A DNA stretch of 64,000 nucleotides from Bathymodiolus brooksi (GCA_963680875.1 OY804585.1:42763414-42827413); one strand, 5' to 3'; numbered from the stretch's first letter, positions 40,430 to 51,920 are shown. Notes: generated from the sequence alone by a model not told the origin. Translations and numbers: made by a program.

Positions 40430-41550
40430 TTATGCAAATTAGGCATATTTTGATAAAAGATCACATTTAAATCTTCTCCTCTGAAACCGCTGAACCAAAT
40501 TAAACCAAACCTGGCAGGGGTGGGTCCCTTTCAAAATTGTGTCTGACAGCCCCGCCCTCCATTCAAGATGGCCACTGTTACTAAATATAGAAATTTCTTC
40601 AAATGGCCAAAACTGCTCTATTTTAAGCCAGAATGTCCCATATTTGAACTGTATAAGCATAATGATGAGCTTTTTAACATGTATTACAGGATTTTTTATG
40701 AACTTTGAACTTTTGCCGATTTTGACCGATTATGCAAATTAGAAAAAAGGGGGGATGAAATTAAAAAAAATCTTCTCCTCTGAAACTACTGAGCCAATCT
40801 CAACCAAACTTTGCTGAAATGATTCTTGGATGGCCCCCATCCAAAATTGTGTCCAGTGATCCTGACTTCCAACCAAGATGGCCGCCAAGCTCAAAATAGA
40901 AAAAAGGGGGGATGAAATTTTAATTGTCCATTGCTGCTTTAGTGTAAGTCAAAATGAGCTCAAATTTTAACTGCAGCTACATGGCAAGAAGTAGTTTAAC
41001 ATATATTCCGGATTTTTCAGTGAAATTTTTCTTTCAGCCGATATATACCGATTATGCAAATTAGGCATATTTTGATAAAAGATCACATTTAAATCTTCAC
41101 CGCTGAACCAAATTAAACCAAACCTGGCAGGGGTGGGTCCCTTTCAAAATTGTGTCCGACAGCCCCTCCCTCCATTCAAGATGGCCACTGTTACTAAATA
41201 TAGAAATTTCTTCAAATGGCCAAAACTGCTCTATTTTAAGCCAGAATGTCCCATATTTGAACTGTATAAGCATAATGATGAGCTTTTTAACATGTATTAC
41301 AGGATTTTTTATGAACTTTGAACTTTTGCCGATTTTGACCAATTATGCAAATTAGAAAAAAGGGGGGATGAAATTAAAAAAAATCTTCTCCTCTGAAACT
41401 ACTGAGCCAATCTCAACCAAACTTTGCTGAAATGATTCTTGGATGGCCCCCATCCAAAATTGTGTCCAGTGATCCTGACTTCCAACCAAGATGGCCGCCA
41501 AGCTCAAAATAGAAAAAAGGGGGGATGAAATTTTAATTGTCCATTGCTGC
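40430..41550. repeat. Further copy of the GTGTCTGACA + 9-bp-deletion unit pair
   Basis: Anchors 40520 and 41133 repeat the pair at 38663/39276 with an offset of 1,857 bp, and that pair is itself a copy of 31217/31830. The marks shared are GTGTCTGACA, GGATTTTTCAGTG, the 9-bp deletion and GACCAATTATGC. In this copy the second unit reads GGCCACTG where the others read GGCCGCTG. Confidence 0.8.
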
Positions 41551-41639
41551 TTTAGTGTAAGTCAAAATGAGCTCAAATTTTAACTGCAGCTACATGGCAA
41601 GAAGTAGTTTAACATATATTCCGGATTTTTCTGTGAAAT

Positions 41640-44600
41640 TTTTCTTTCAGCCGATATATACCGATTATGCAAATTAGGCATATTTTGATAAAAGATCACA
41701 TTTAAATCTTCTCCTCTGAAACCGCTGAACCAAATTAAACCAAACCTGGCAGGGGTGGGTCCCTTTCAAAATTGTGTCCGACAGCCCCTCCCTCCATTCA
41801 AGATGGCCGCTGTTACTAAATATAGAAATTTCTTCAAATGGCCAAAACTGCTCTATTTTAAGCCAGAATGTCCCATATTTGAACTGTATAAGCATAATGA
41901 TGAGCTTTTTAACATGTATTACAGGATTTTTTATGAACTTTGAACTTTTGCCGATTTTGACCGATTATGCAAATTAGAAAAAAGGGGGGATGAAATTAAA
42001 AAAAATCTTCTCCTCTGAAACTACTGAGCCAATCTCAACCAAACTTTGCTGAAATGATTCTTGGATGCCCCCCATCCAAAATTGTGTCCGGTGATCCTGA
42101 CTTCCAACCAAGATGGCCGCCAAGCTCCAAATAGAAAAAAGGGGGGATGAAATTTTAATTGTCCATTGCTGCTTTAGTGTAAGTCAAAATGAGTGCAAAT
42201 TTTAACTGCAGCTACATGGCAAGGAGTAGTTTAACATATATTCCGGATTTTTCTGTGAAATTTTTCTTTCAGCCGATATATACCGATTATGCAAATTAGG
42301 CATATTTTGATAAAAGATCACATTTAAATCTTCTCCTCTGAAACCGCTGAACCAAATTAAACCAAACCTGGCAGGGGTGGGTCCCTTTCAAAATTGTGTC
42401 CGACAGCCCCGCCCTCCATTCAAGATGGCCGCTGTTACTAAATATAGAAATTTCTTCAAATGGCCAAAACTGCTCTATTTTAAGTCAGAATGTCCCATAT
42501 TTGAACTGTATAAGCATAATGATGAGCTTTTTAACATGTATTACAGGATTTTTTATGAACTTTGAACTTTTGCCGATTTTGACCGATTATGCAAATTAGA
42601 AAAAAGGGGGGATGAAATTTAAAAAAAATCTTCTCCTCTGAAACTACTGAGCCAATATCAACCAAATTTTGCTGAAATGATTCTTGGATGGCCCCCTTCC
42701 AAAATTGTGTCCGTTGATCCCGACTTCCAACCAAGATGGCCACCAAGCTAAAAATAGAAAAAAGGGGGGATGAAATTTTAATTGTCCATTGCTGCTTTAG
42801 TGTAAGTCAAAATGAGTGCAAATTTTAACTGCATCTACATGGCAAGAAGTAGTTTAACATATATTCCGGGATTTTCTGTGAAATTTTTCTTTCAGCCGAT
42901 ATATACCGATTATGCAAATTAGGCATATTTTGATAAAAGATCACATTTAAATCTTCTCCTCTGAAACCGCTGAACCAAATTAAACCAAACCTGGCAGGGG
43001 TGGGTCCCTTTCAAAATTGTGTCCGACAGCCCCGCCCTCCATTCAAGATGGCCGCTGTTACTAAATATAGAAATTTCTTCAAATGGCCAAAACTGCTCTA
43101 TTTTAAGCCAGAATGTCCCATATTTGAACTGTATAAGCATAATGATGAGCTTTTTAACATGTATTACAGGATTTTTTATGAACTTTGAACTTTTGCCGAT
43201 TTTGACCGATTATGCAAATTAGAAAAAAGGGGGGATGAAATTAATAAAAATCTTCTCCTCTGAAACTACTGAGCCAATCTCAACCAAACTTTGCTGAAAT
43301 GATTCTTGGATGCCCCCCATCCAAAATTGTGTCCGGTGATCCTGACTTCCAACCAAGATGGCCGCCAAGCTCAAAATAGAAAAAAGGGGGGATGAAATTT
43401 TAATTGTCCATTGCTGCTTTAGTGTAAGTCAAAATGAGTGCAAATTTTAACTGCAGCTACATGGCAAGGAGTAGTTTAACATATATTCCGGGGTTTTCTG
43501 TGAAATTTTTCTTTCAGCCGATATATACCGATTATGCAAATTAGGCATATTTTGATAAAAGATCACATTTAAATCTTCTCCTCTGAAACCGCTGAACCAA
43601 ATTAAACCAAACCTGGCAGGGGTGGGTCCCTTTCAAAATTGTGTCCGACAGCCCCGCCCTCCATTCAAGATGGCCGCTGTTACTAAATATAGAAATTTCT
43701 TCAAATGGCCAAAACTGCTCTATTTAAAGTCAGAATGTCCCATATTTGAACTGTATAAGCATAATGATGAGCTTTTTAACATGTATTACAGGATTTTTTA
43801 TGAACTTTGAACTTTTGCCGATTTTGACCGATTATGCAAATTAGAAAAAAGGGGGGATGAAATTAAAAAAAAATCTTCTCCTCTGAAACTACTGAGCCAA
43901 TCTCAACCAAACTTTGCTGAAATGATTCTTGGATGCCCCCCATCCAAAATTGTGTCCGGTGATCCTGACTTCCAACCAAGATGCCCGCCAAGCTCAAAAT
44001 AGAAAAATGGGGGGATGAAATTTTAATTGTCCATTGCTGCTTTAGTGTAAGTCAAAATGAGCTCAAATTTTAACTGCAGCTACATGGCAAGAAGTAGTTT
44101 AACATATATTCCGTATTTTTCTGTGAAATTTTTCTTTCAGCCGATATATACCGATTATGCAAATTAGGCATATTTTGATAAAAGATCACATTTAAATCTT
44201 CTCCTCTGAAACCGCTGAACCAAATTAAACCAAACCTGGCAGGGGTGGGTCCCTTTCAAAATTGTGTCCGACAGCCCCGCCCTCCATTCAAGATGGCCGC
44301 TGTTACTAAATATAGAAATTTCTTCAAATGGCCAAAACTGCTCTATTTTAAGCCAGAATGTCCCATATTTGAACTGTATAAGCATAATGATGAGCTTTTT
44401 AACATGTATTACAGGATTTTTTATGAACTTTGAACTTTTGCCGATTTTGACCAATTATGCAAATTAGAAAAAAGGGGGGATGAAATTAAAAAAAATCTTC
44501 TCCTCTGAAACTACTGAGCCAATCTCAACCAAACTTTGCTGAAATGATTCTTGGATGGCCCCCATCCAAAATTGTGTCCAGTGATCCTGACTTCCAACCA

Positions 44601-46640
44601 AGATGGCCGCCAAGCTCAAAATAGAAAAAAGGGGGGATGAAATTTTAATTGTCCATTGCTGCTTTAGTGTAAGTCAAAATGAGCTCAAATTTTAACTGCA
44701 GCTACATGGCAAGAAGTAGTTTAACATATATTCCGGATTTTTCTGTGAAATTTTTCTTTCAGCCGATATATACCGATTATGCAAATTAGGCATATTTTGA
44801 TAAAAGATCACATTTAAATCTTCTCCTCTGAAACCGCTGAACCAAATTAAACCAAACCTGGCAGGGGTGGGTCCCTTTCAAAATTGTGTCCGACAGCCCC
44901 TCCCTCCATTCAAGATGGCCGCTGTTACTAAATATAGAAATTTCTTCAAATGGCCAAAACTGCTCTATTTTAAGCCAGAATGTCCCATATTTGAACTGTA
45001 TAAGCATAATGATGAGCTTTTTAACATGTATTACAGGATTTTTTATGAACTTTGAACTTTTGCCGATTTTGACCGATTATGCAAATTAGAAAAAAGGGGG
45101 GATGAAATTAAAAAAAATCTTCTCCTCTGAAACTACTGAGCCAATCTCAACCAAACTTTGCTGAAATGATTCTTGGATGCCCCCCATCCAAAATTGTGTC
45201 CGGTGATCCTGACTTCCAACCAAGATGGCCGCCAAGCTCCAAATAGAAAAAAGGGGGGATGAAATTTTAATTGTCCATTGCTGCTTTAGTGTAAGTCAAA
45301 ATGAGTGCAAATTTTAACTGCAGCTACATGGCAAGGAGTAGTTTAACATATATTCCGGATTTTTCTGTGAAATTTTTCTTTCAGCCGATATATACCGATT
45401 ATGCAAATTAGGCATATTTTGATAAAAGATCACATTTAAATCTTCTCCTCTGAAACCGCTGAACCAAATTAAACCAAACCTGGCAGGGGTGGGTCCCTTT
45501 CAAAATTGTGTCCGACAGCCCCGCCCTCCATTCAAGATGGCCGCTGTTACTAAATATAGAAATTTCTTCAAATGGCCAAAACTGCTCTATTTTAAGCCAG
45601 AATGTCCCATATTTGAACTGTATAAGCATAATGATGAGCTTTTTAACATGTATTACAGGATTTTTTATGAACTTTGAACTTTTGCCGATTTTGACCGATT
45701 ATGCAAATTAGAAAAAAGGGGGGATGAAATTAATAAAAATCTTCTCCTCTGAAACTACTGAGCCAATCTCAACCAAACTTTGCTGAAATGATTCTTGGAT
45801 GCCCCCCATCCAAAATTGTGTCCGGTGATCCTGACTTCCAGCCAAGATGGCCGCCAAGCTCAAAATAGAAAAATGGGGGATGAAATTTTAATTGTCCATT
45901 GCTGCTTTAGTGTAAGTCAAAATGAGCTCAAATTTTAACTGCAGCTACATGGCAAGAAGTAGTTTAACATATATTCCGGGGTTTTCTGTGAAATTTTTCT
46001 TTCAGCCGATATATACCGATTATGCAAATTAGGCATATTTTGATAAAAGATCACATTTAAATCTTCTCCTCTGAAACCGCTGAACCAAATTAAACCAAAC
46101 CTGGCAGGGGTGGGTCCCTTTCAAAATTGTGTCCGACAGCCCCGCCCTCCATTCAAGATGGCCGCTGTTACTAAATATAGAAATTTCTTCAAATGGCCAA
46201 AACTGCTCTATTTAAAGTCAGAATGTCCCATATTTGAACTGTATAAGCATAATGATGAGCTTTTTAACATGTATTACAGGATTTTTTATGAACTTTGAAC
46301 TTTTGCCGATTTTGACCGATTATGCAAATTAGAAAAAAGGGGGGATGAAATTAAAAAAAAATCTTCTCCTCTGAAACTACTGAGCCAATCTCAACCAAAC
46401 TTTGCTGAAATGATTCTTGGATGCCCCCCATCCAAAATTGTGTCCGGTGATCCTGACTTCCAACCAAGATGCCCGCCAAGCTCAAAATAGAAAAATGGGG
46501 GGATGAAATTTTAATTGTCCATTGCTGCTTTAGTGTAAGTCAAAATGAGCTCAAATTTTAACTGCAGCTACATGGCAAGAAGTAGTTTAACATATATTCC
46601 GTATTTTTCTGTGAAATTTTTCTTTCAGCCGATATATACC
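41640..46640. repeat. Overlapping duplications at offsets of about 3,112 and 2,488 bp
   Basis: AAGCTCCAAATAG occurs only near 42,122 and 45,234 (offset 3,112), with CCCCTCCCTCC units before both. ATTAATAAAAATC occurs near 43,241 and 45,730 (2,489). TATTTAAAGTCAG near 43,722 and 46,211, and AAGATGCCCGCC near 43,978 and 46,466, share an offset of 2,488-2,489. The second block therefore looks like a recombinant of two sources from the first. Confidence 0.8.
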
Positions 46641-49114
46641 GATTATGCAAATTAGGCATATTTTGATAAAAGATCACATTTAAATCTTCTCCTCTGAAAC
46701 CGCTGAACCAAATTAAACCAAACCTGGCAGGGGTGGGTCCCTTTCAAAATTGTGTCCGACAGCCCCGCCCTCCATTCAAGATGGCCGCTGTTACTAAATA
46801 TAGAAATTTCTTCAAATGGCCAAAACTGCTCTATTTTAAGCCAGAATGTCCCATATTTGAACTGTATAAGCATAATGATGAGCTTTTTAACATGTATTAC
46901 AGGATTTTTTATGAACTTTGAACTTTTGCCGATTTTGACCGATTATGCAAATTAGAAAAAAGGGGGGATGAAATTTAAAAAAATCTTCTCCTCGGAAACT
47001 ACTGAGCCAATCTCAACCAAACTTTGCTGAAATGATTCTTGGATGGCCCCCTTCCAAAATTGTGTCCGTTGATCCCGACTTCCAACCAAGATGGCCACCA
47101 AGCTAAAAATAGAAAAAAGGGGGGATGAAATTTTAATTGTCCATTGCTGCTTTAATGTAAGTCAAAATGAGTGCAAATTTTAACTGCAGCTACATGGCAA
47201 GGAGTAGTTTAACATATATTCCGGCGTTTTCTGTGAAATTTTTCTCTCAGCCGATATATACCGATTATGCAAATTAGGCATATTTTGATAAAAGATCACA
47301 TTTAAATCTTCTCCTCTGAAACCGCTGAACCAAATTAAACCAAACCTGGCAGGGGTGGGTCCCTTTCAAAATTGTGTCCGACAGCCCCGCCCTCCATTCA
47401 AGATGGCCGCTGTTACTAAATATAGAAATTTCTTCAAATGGCCAAAACTGCTCTATTTTAAGTCAGAATGTCCCATATTTGAACTGTATAAGCATAATGA
47501 TGAGCTTTTTAACATGTATTACAGGATTTTTTATGAACTTTGAACTTTTGCCGATTTTGACCGATTATGCAAATTAGAAAAAAGGGGGGATGAAATTTAA
47601 AAAAAATCTTCTCCTCGGAAACTACTGAGCCAATATCAACCAAATTTTGCTGAAATGATTCTTGGATGGCCCCCTTCCAAAATTGTGTCCGTTGATCCCG
47701 ACTTCCAACCAAGATGGCCACCAAGCTAAAAATAGAAAAAAGGGGGGATGAAATTTTAATTGTCCATTGCTGCTTTAGTGTAAGTCAAAATGAGTGCAAA
47801 TTTTAACTGCATCTACATGGCAAGAAGTAGTTTAACATATATTCCGGGTTTTTCTGTGAAATTTTTCTTTCAGCCGATATATACCGATTATGCAAATTAG
47901 GCATATTTTGATAAAAGATCACATTTAAATCTTCTCCTCTGAAACCCCTGAACCAAATTAAACCAAACCTGGCAGGGGTGGGTCCCTTTCAAAATTGTGT
48001 CCGACAGCCCCGCCCTCCATTCAAGATGGCCGCTGTTACTAAATATAGAAATTTCTTCAAATGGCCAAAACTGCTCTATTTTAAGCCAGAATGTCCCATA
48101 TTTGAACTGTATAAGCATAATGATGAGCTTTTTAACATGTATTACAGGATTTTTTATGAACTTTGAACTTTTGCCGATTTTGACCGATTATGCAAATTAG
48201 AAAAAAGGGGGGATGAAATTAAAAAAAATCTTCTCCTCTGAAACTACTGAGCCAATCTCAACCAAACTTTGCTGAAATGATTCTTGGATGGCCCCCTTCC
48301 AAAATTGTGTCCGTTGATCCCGACTTCCAACCAAGATGGCCACCAAGCTAAAAATAGAAAAAAGGGGGGATGAAATTTTAATTGTCCATTGCTGCTTTAG
48401 TGTAAGTCAAAATGAGTGCAAATTTTAACTGCAGCTACATGGCAAGGAGTAGTTTAACATATATTCCGGGGTTTTCTGTGAAATTTTTCTTTCAGCCGAT
48501 ATATACCGATTATGCAAATTAGGCATATTTTGATAAAAGATCACATTTAAATCTTCTCCTCTGAAACCGCTGAACCAAATTAAACCAAACCTGGCAGGGG
48601 TGGGTCCCTTTCAAAATTGTGTCCGACAGCCCCGCCCTCCATTCAAGATGGCCGCTGTTACTAAATATAGAAATTTCTTCAAATGGCCAAAACTGCTCTA
48701 TTTTAAGCCAGAATGTCCCATATTTGAACTGTATAAGCATAATGATGAGCTTTTTAACATGTATTACAGGATTTTTTATGAACTTTGAACTTTTGCCGAT
48801 TTTGACCGATTATGCAAATTAGAAAAAAGGGGGGATGAAATTAAAAAAAATCTTCTCCTCTGAAACTACTGAGCCAATCTCAACCAAACTTTGCTGAAAT
48901 GATTCTTGGATGGCCCCCTTCCAAAATTGTGTCCGTTGATCCCGACTTCCAACCAAGATGGCCACCAAGCTAAAAATAGAAAAAAGGGGGGATGAAATTT
49001 TAATTGTCCATTGCTGCTTTAGTGTAAGTCAAAATGAGTGCAAATTTTAACTGCAGCTACATGGCAAGGAGTAGTTTAACATATATTCCGGGTTTTTCTG
49101 TGAAATTTTTCTTT

Positions 49115-49749
49115 CAGCCGATATATACCGATTATGCAAATTAGGCATATTTTGATAAAAGATCACATTTAAATCTTCTCCTCTGAAACCGCTGAACCAA
49201 ATTAAACCAAACCTGGCAGGGATGGTACCTGGGTGGGTCCCTTTCAAAATTGTGTCCGACAGCCCCGCCCTCCATTCAAGATGGCCACTGTTACTAAAAA
49301 TAGAAATTTCTTCAAATGGCCAAAACTGCTCTATTTTAAGCCAGAATGTGCCCAAATTTGAACTGTGTAAGCATAATGATGAGCTTTTTAGCATATATTA
49401 CAGGATTTTTTATGGACTTTGAACTTTTGCCAATTTTGACCGATTATGCAAATTAGAAAAAAGGGGGGATGAAATTAAAAAAAAATCTTCTCCTCGGAAA
49501 CTACTGAGCCAATATCAACCAAATTTTGCTGAAATGATTCTTGGATGGCCCCCTTCCAAAATTGTGTCCATTGATCCCGACTTCCAACCAAGATGGCCAC
49601 CAAACAAAAAATAGGAAAAAGGGGGGATGAAATTTTAATTGTCCATTGCTGCTTTAGTGTAAGTCAAAATGAGTGCAAATTTTAACTGCAGCTACATGGC
49701 AAGGAGTAGTTTAACATATATTCCGGATTTTTCTGTGAAATTTTTCTTT
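49115..49749. repeat. Diverged edge unit of the satellite, 635 bp
   Basis: This unit runs from one CAGCCGATATAT to the next and is 13 bp longer than a core unit. The extra bases lie at GCAGGGATGGTACCTGGGTG, where core units read GCAGGGGTGGG. It also has TACTAAAAATAG, GTGCCCAAATTTGAAC, CTTTTTAGCATATATTAC and TATGGACTTTG, none of which is usual in the core. It marks the start of the degenerating right edge. Confidence 0.85.
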
Positions 49750-50374
49750 CAGCCGATATATACCGATTATGCAAATTAGGCATATTTTGATAAAAGATCA
49801 CATTTAAATCTTCTCCTCTGAAACCGCTGAACCAAATTAAACCAAACCTGGCAGATATGGTCCCTGGGTGGGTCCCTTTCAAAATTGTGTCCGACAGCCC
49901 CGCCCTCCATTCAAGATGGCCGCTGTTACTAAAAATAGAAATTTCTTCAAATGGCCAAAACTGCTCTATTTTAAGCCAGAATGTGCCCAAATTTGAACTG
50001 TGTAAGCATAATGATGAGCTTTTTAGCATATATTACAGGATTTTTTATGGACTTTTAACTTTTGACCGATTATGCAAATTAGAAAAAAAGGGGGATGAAA
50101 TTTAAAAAAAATCTTCTCCTCTGAAACTACTCAGCCAATATCAACCAAACTTTGCTGAAATGATTCTTGGATGGCCTCCTTCCAAAATTGTGTCCGTTGA
50201 TCCCGACTTCCAACCAAGATGGCCACCAAGCTCAAAATGGAAAAAACGGGGGATGCAATTTTAATTGTCCATTGCTGCTTTATTGCAAGTAAAAATGAGC
50301 TCAAATTTTAACTGCAGCTACATGGCAAGAAGTAGTTTAACATATATTCCGGTTTTTCTGTGAAATTTTTCTTT
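49750..50374. repeat. Second diverged edge unit, 625 bp
   Basis: This unit keeps the longer form, GCAGATATGGTCCCTGGGTG, with GTGCCCAAATTTG and TTAGCATATATTAC. It has lost about 12 bp between GGACTTTTAACTTTTG and ACCGATTATGC. Monomer B reads GGCCTCCTTCC, AAAAAACGGGGGATGC and GCTTTATTGCAAG, showing scattered changes that the core array lacks. Confidence 0.85.
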
Positions 50375-50713
50375 CAGCCAATATATACCGATTATGCAAA
50401 TTAGGCATATTTTGATAAAAGATCGCATTTAAATCTTCTCCTCTGAAACCGCTGAACCAAATTAAACCAAACCTGGCAGGGAAGGTCCTTGGGTGGGTCC
50501 CTTTCAAAATTGTGTCTGACAGCCCCGCCCTCCATTCAAGATGGCTGCTGTTACTTAAAATATAAATTTCTTCAAATGGCCAAAACTGCTCTATTTTAAG
50601 CCAGAATGTGCCCAAATTTGAACTGTATAAGCATAATGATGAGCTTTTTAACATGTATTACAGGATTTTTTATGAACTTTGAACTTTTGACTATTTTGAC
50701 CGATTATGCAAAT
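50375..50713. repeat. Diverged A-type monomer at the array edge
   Basis: It opens CAGCCAATATATACC and has AAGATCGCATTTAAATC and GCAGGGAAGGTCCTTGGGTG (the longer form again). It ends at GATTATGCAAAT (octamer 50,706-50,713). The next bases, TTGAAAAAAAATC, lack the G6 tract and ATGAAATT that normally follow, so a deletion joins this monomer to the next. Confidence 0.8.
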
Positions 50714-51034
50714 TTGAAAAAAAATCTTCTCCTCTGAAACTACTGAGCCAATCTCAACCAAACTTTGCTGAAATGATTCTTGGGTGGTCCTCTTCCAAAA
50801 TTGTGTCCGGCATTTCAGAACACCGACCAAGATGGCCACCACAGCCGAACTTAGTTTAACATAGGACCCTATGTGAAATTCCCATAAAAATCTTCTCCTC
50901 AGAAACCACTGGGCCAATTGCAACCAAACTTTTGTGGAATGATCCTTGGATGGCCCCTTTCCAATATTGTGTCCGGTGATCCCGACTTCCAACCAAGATG
51001 GCCACCAAGCTAAAAATAGAAAAAAGGAGGGATG
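50714..51034. repeat. Chimeric monomer zone linking the 622-bp and 332-bp families
   Basis: A 622-type core (CTTCTCCTCTGAAACTACTG to GTGTCCGGCA and CAAGATGGCCACCAC) runs straight into CTTAGTTTAACATAGGACCC (50,850-50,869) and TATGTGAAATTCC. That stretch is characteristic of the 332-bp units to the right (CTTAGTTTAACATTGGACCC). A second 622-type core follows from CTTCTCCTCAGAAACCACTG to AAAAAAGGAGGGATGAAATTT. It is either a relic of the common ancestral repeat or a recombinant between the families. Confidence 0.75.
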
Positions 51035-51577
51035 AAATTTAAAAAAAAATCTTCTCCTCTGAAACTACTGAACCAATCTCAACCAAACTTTGCTGAAATA
51101 ATCCTTGGGTGGTCCCCTTTCAAAATTGTGTCCGTCAGTGCCGTCCTGTATCCAAGATGGCCACCAAGACTAAAAAATAGAAATTTCTTCAAATGGCAAA
51201 AACTGCTCTATTTTAAGCCAGAAAGTACCCAAATTTGAACTGTATAAGCATAATGATGAGCTTTTTAACATGTATTACAGGACTTTTTATGAACTTTGAA
51301 CTTTTGCCTATTTTGACCGATTATGCAAATTAGAAAAAAGGGGGGATGAAATTTAAAAAAAATCTTCTCCTCTGAAACTACTGAGCCAATCTCAACCAAA
51401 CTTTGCTGAAATGATCCTTGGGTGGTCCCCTTTCAAAATGTGTCCGTCAGCGTCGTCCTGTATCCAAGATGGCCGCCATTACTAAAAATAGAAATTTCTT
51501 CAAATGGCCAAAACTGCTCTATTTTAAGCCAGAAAGTGCCCAAATTTGAACTGTATAAGCATAATGATGAGCTTTTT
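51035..51577. repeat. Two consecutive A-type monomers, the second cut by element E1
   Basis: Both contain AAATTTCTTCAAATGGC, CTCTATTTTAAGCCAGAAAG and GAACTGTATAAGCATAATGA. The first ends normally at ATGCAAAT (51,323-51,330). The second stops at GAGCTTTTT (51,569-51,577), where E1 begins. Both carry the longer form ATCCTTGGGTGGTCCCCTTT. An A-A order without B between is not seen in the core array and suggests an older monomeric arrangement. Confidence 0.8.
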
Positions 51578-51608
51578 AGTTCACCTGGACCAAAGGTCCA
51601 GGTGAACT
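51578..51608. repeat. Perfect 14-bp palindrome at the E1 head, 3-nt loop
   Basis: AGTTCACCTGGACC (51,578-51,591), AAA, then GGTCCAGGTGAACT (51,595-51,608) are exact reverse complements. The other three elements keep the left arm, but their right arm is decayed to GGTCCATATGAACT or GGTTCATATGAACT. E1 therefore has the best-preserved head. Confidence 0.95.
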
Positions 51609-51623
51609 ATTGCCATCACTTGA

Positions 51624-51644
51624 CGTCCGTCGTCTGTTGTCTGT
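51624..51644. repeat. 7-bp minisatellite CGTCYGT, 3 copies, in E1
   Basis: The copies are CGTCCGT, CGTCTGT and TGTCTGT, followed by AAACTTTTCAC. The same site has 6 copies in E2, 5 in E3 and 6 in E4. Confidence 0.9.
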
Positions 51645-51920
51645 AAACTTTTCACATTTCAAGCTTCTTCTCCGAAACCACTGGGCCGATTGGAACCAAA
51701 CTTAGCAGGAATGTTCCTTGGATGGTCCTCTACAAAGTTACTGTTTTTCGTTCCAGTCGGATATTCAATATGGCTGCCAAGGCCAATAATATGCTCTGAT
51801 TGGCTGAAATTTCAAAGATCTTCTTCTCAGAAACTAATGAACTGACTGAACCTAAACTGTACATGAATGATCATTGGAATGTCCTTTACCAAGTTACTGT
51901 TTTTTATGCCGATCGGAAAT
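51645..51920 (+). repeat. Head-flanking diverged monomers of E1
   Basis: Two monomers related to the 166-bp core lead into the array. The first has CTTCTCCGAAACCACTGGGC, GGAACCAAACTTAGCAGG, AATGTTCCTTGGATGGTCC and CAATATGGCTGCCAAGGCC. The second starts at AGATCTTCTTCTCAG and has AACTAATGAACTGACTGAAC. CCAATAATATGCTCTGATTG between them is found only next to element heads, so it marks the head side in E2-E4 as well. Confidence 0.75.

Larger units (their letters stand above)
1..49209. repeat. 622-bp satellite array, about 79 near-identical tandem units
   Basis: The same unit repeats every 622-623 bp without a break. Using the conserved GTGGGTCC as anchor, units lie at 109, 731, 1354, 1977, 2599, 3221, 3844, 4466, 5089, 5713, 6335, 6957, 7580, 8203, 8825, 9448, 10070 and so on to 46733, 47355, 47978 and 48600. 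That makes 79 anchors, with most spacings 621-624 and a few at 613 or 619-620 because of small deletions. The left end lies outside the window. Units differ by only a few point changes and indels of 1-9 bp. No unit contains an inserted gene or a foreign sequence. Such homogeneity is typical of a satellite kept uniform by unequal exchange and gene conversion. A centromeric or other heterochromatic location is possible but cannot be shown from sequence alone. Confidence 0.97.

Noticed and set aside
43236..45740. Polyadenylation signals created by ATTAATAAAAATC in two units
   Set aside because: They come from a single T substitution in an A-rich run, occur in two copies of one duplicated block only, and have no gene upstream.
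28..48822. Recurrent 62-, 67-, 71-, 73- and 95-codon reading frames on both strands in each 622-bp unit, seemingly conserved as peptides
   Set aside because: The same DNA is open in overlapping frames on both strands, several begin at GTG or other weak starts, and 622 is not a multiple of 3, so no frame continues into the next unit. The sequence conservation is explained by DNA homogenisation, and the variants follow CpG context rather than codon position.
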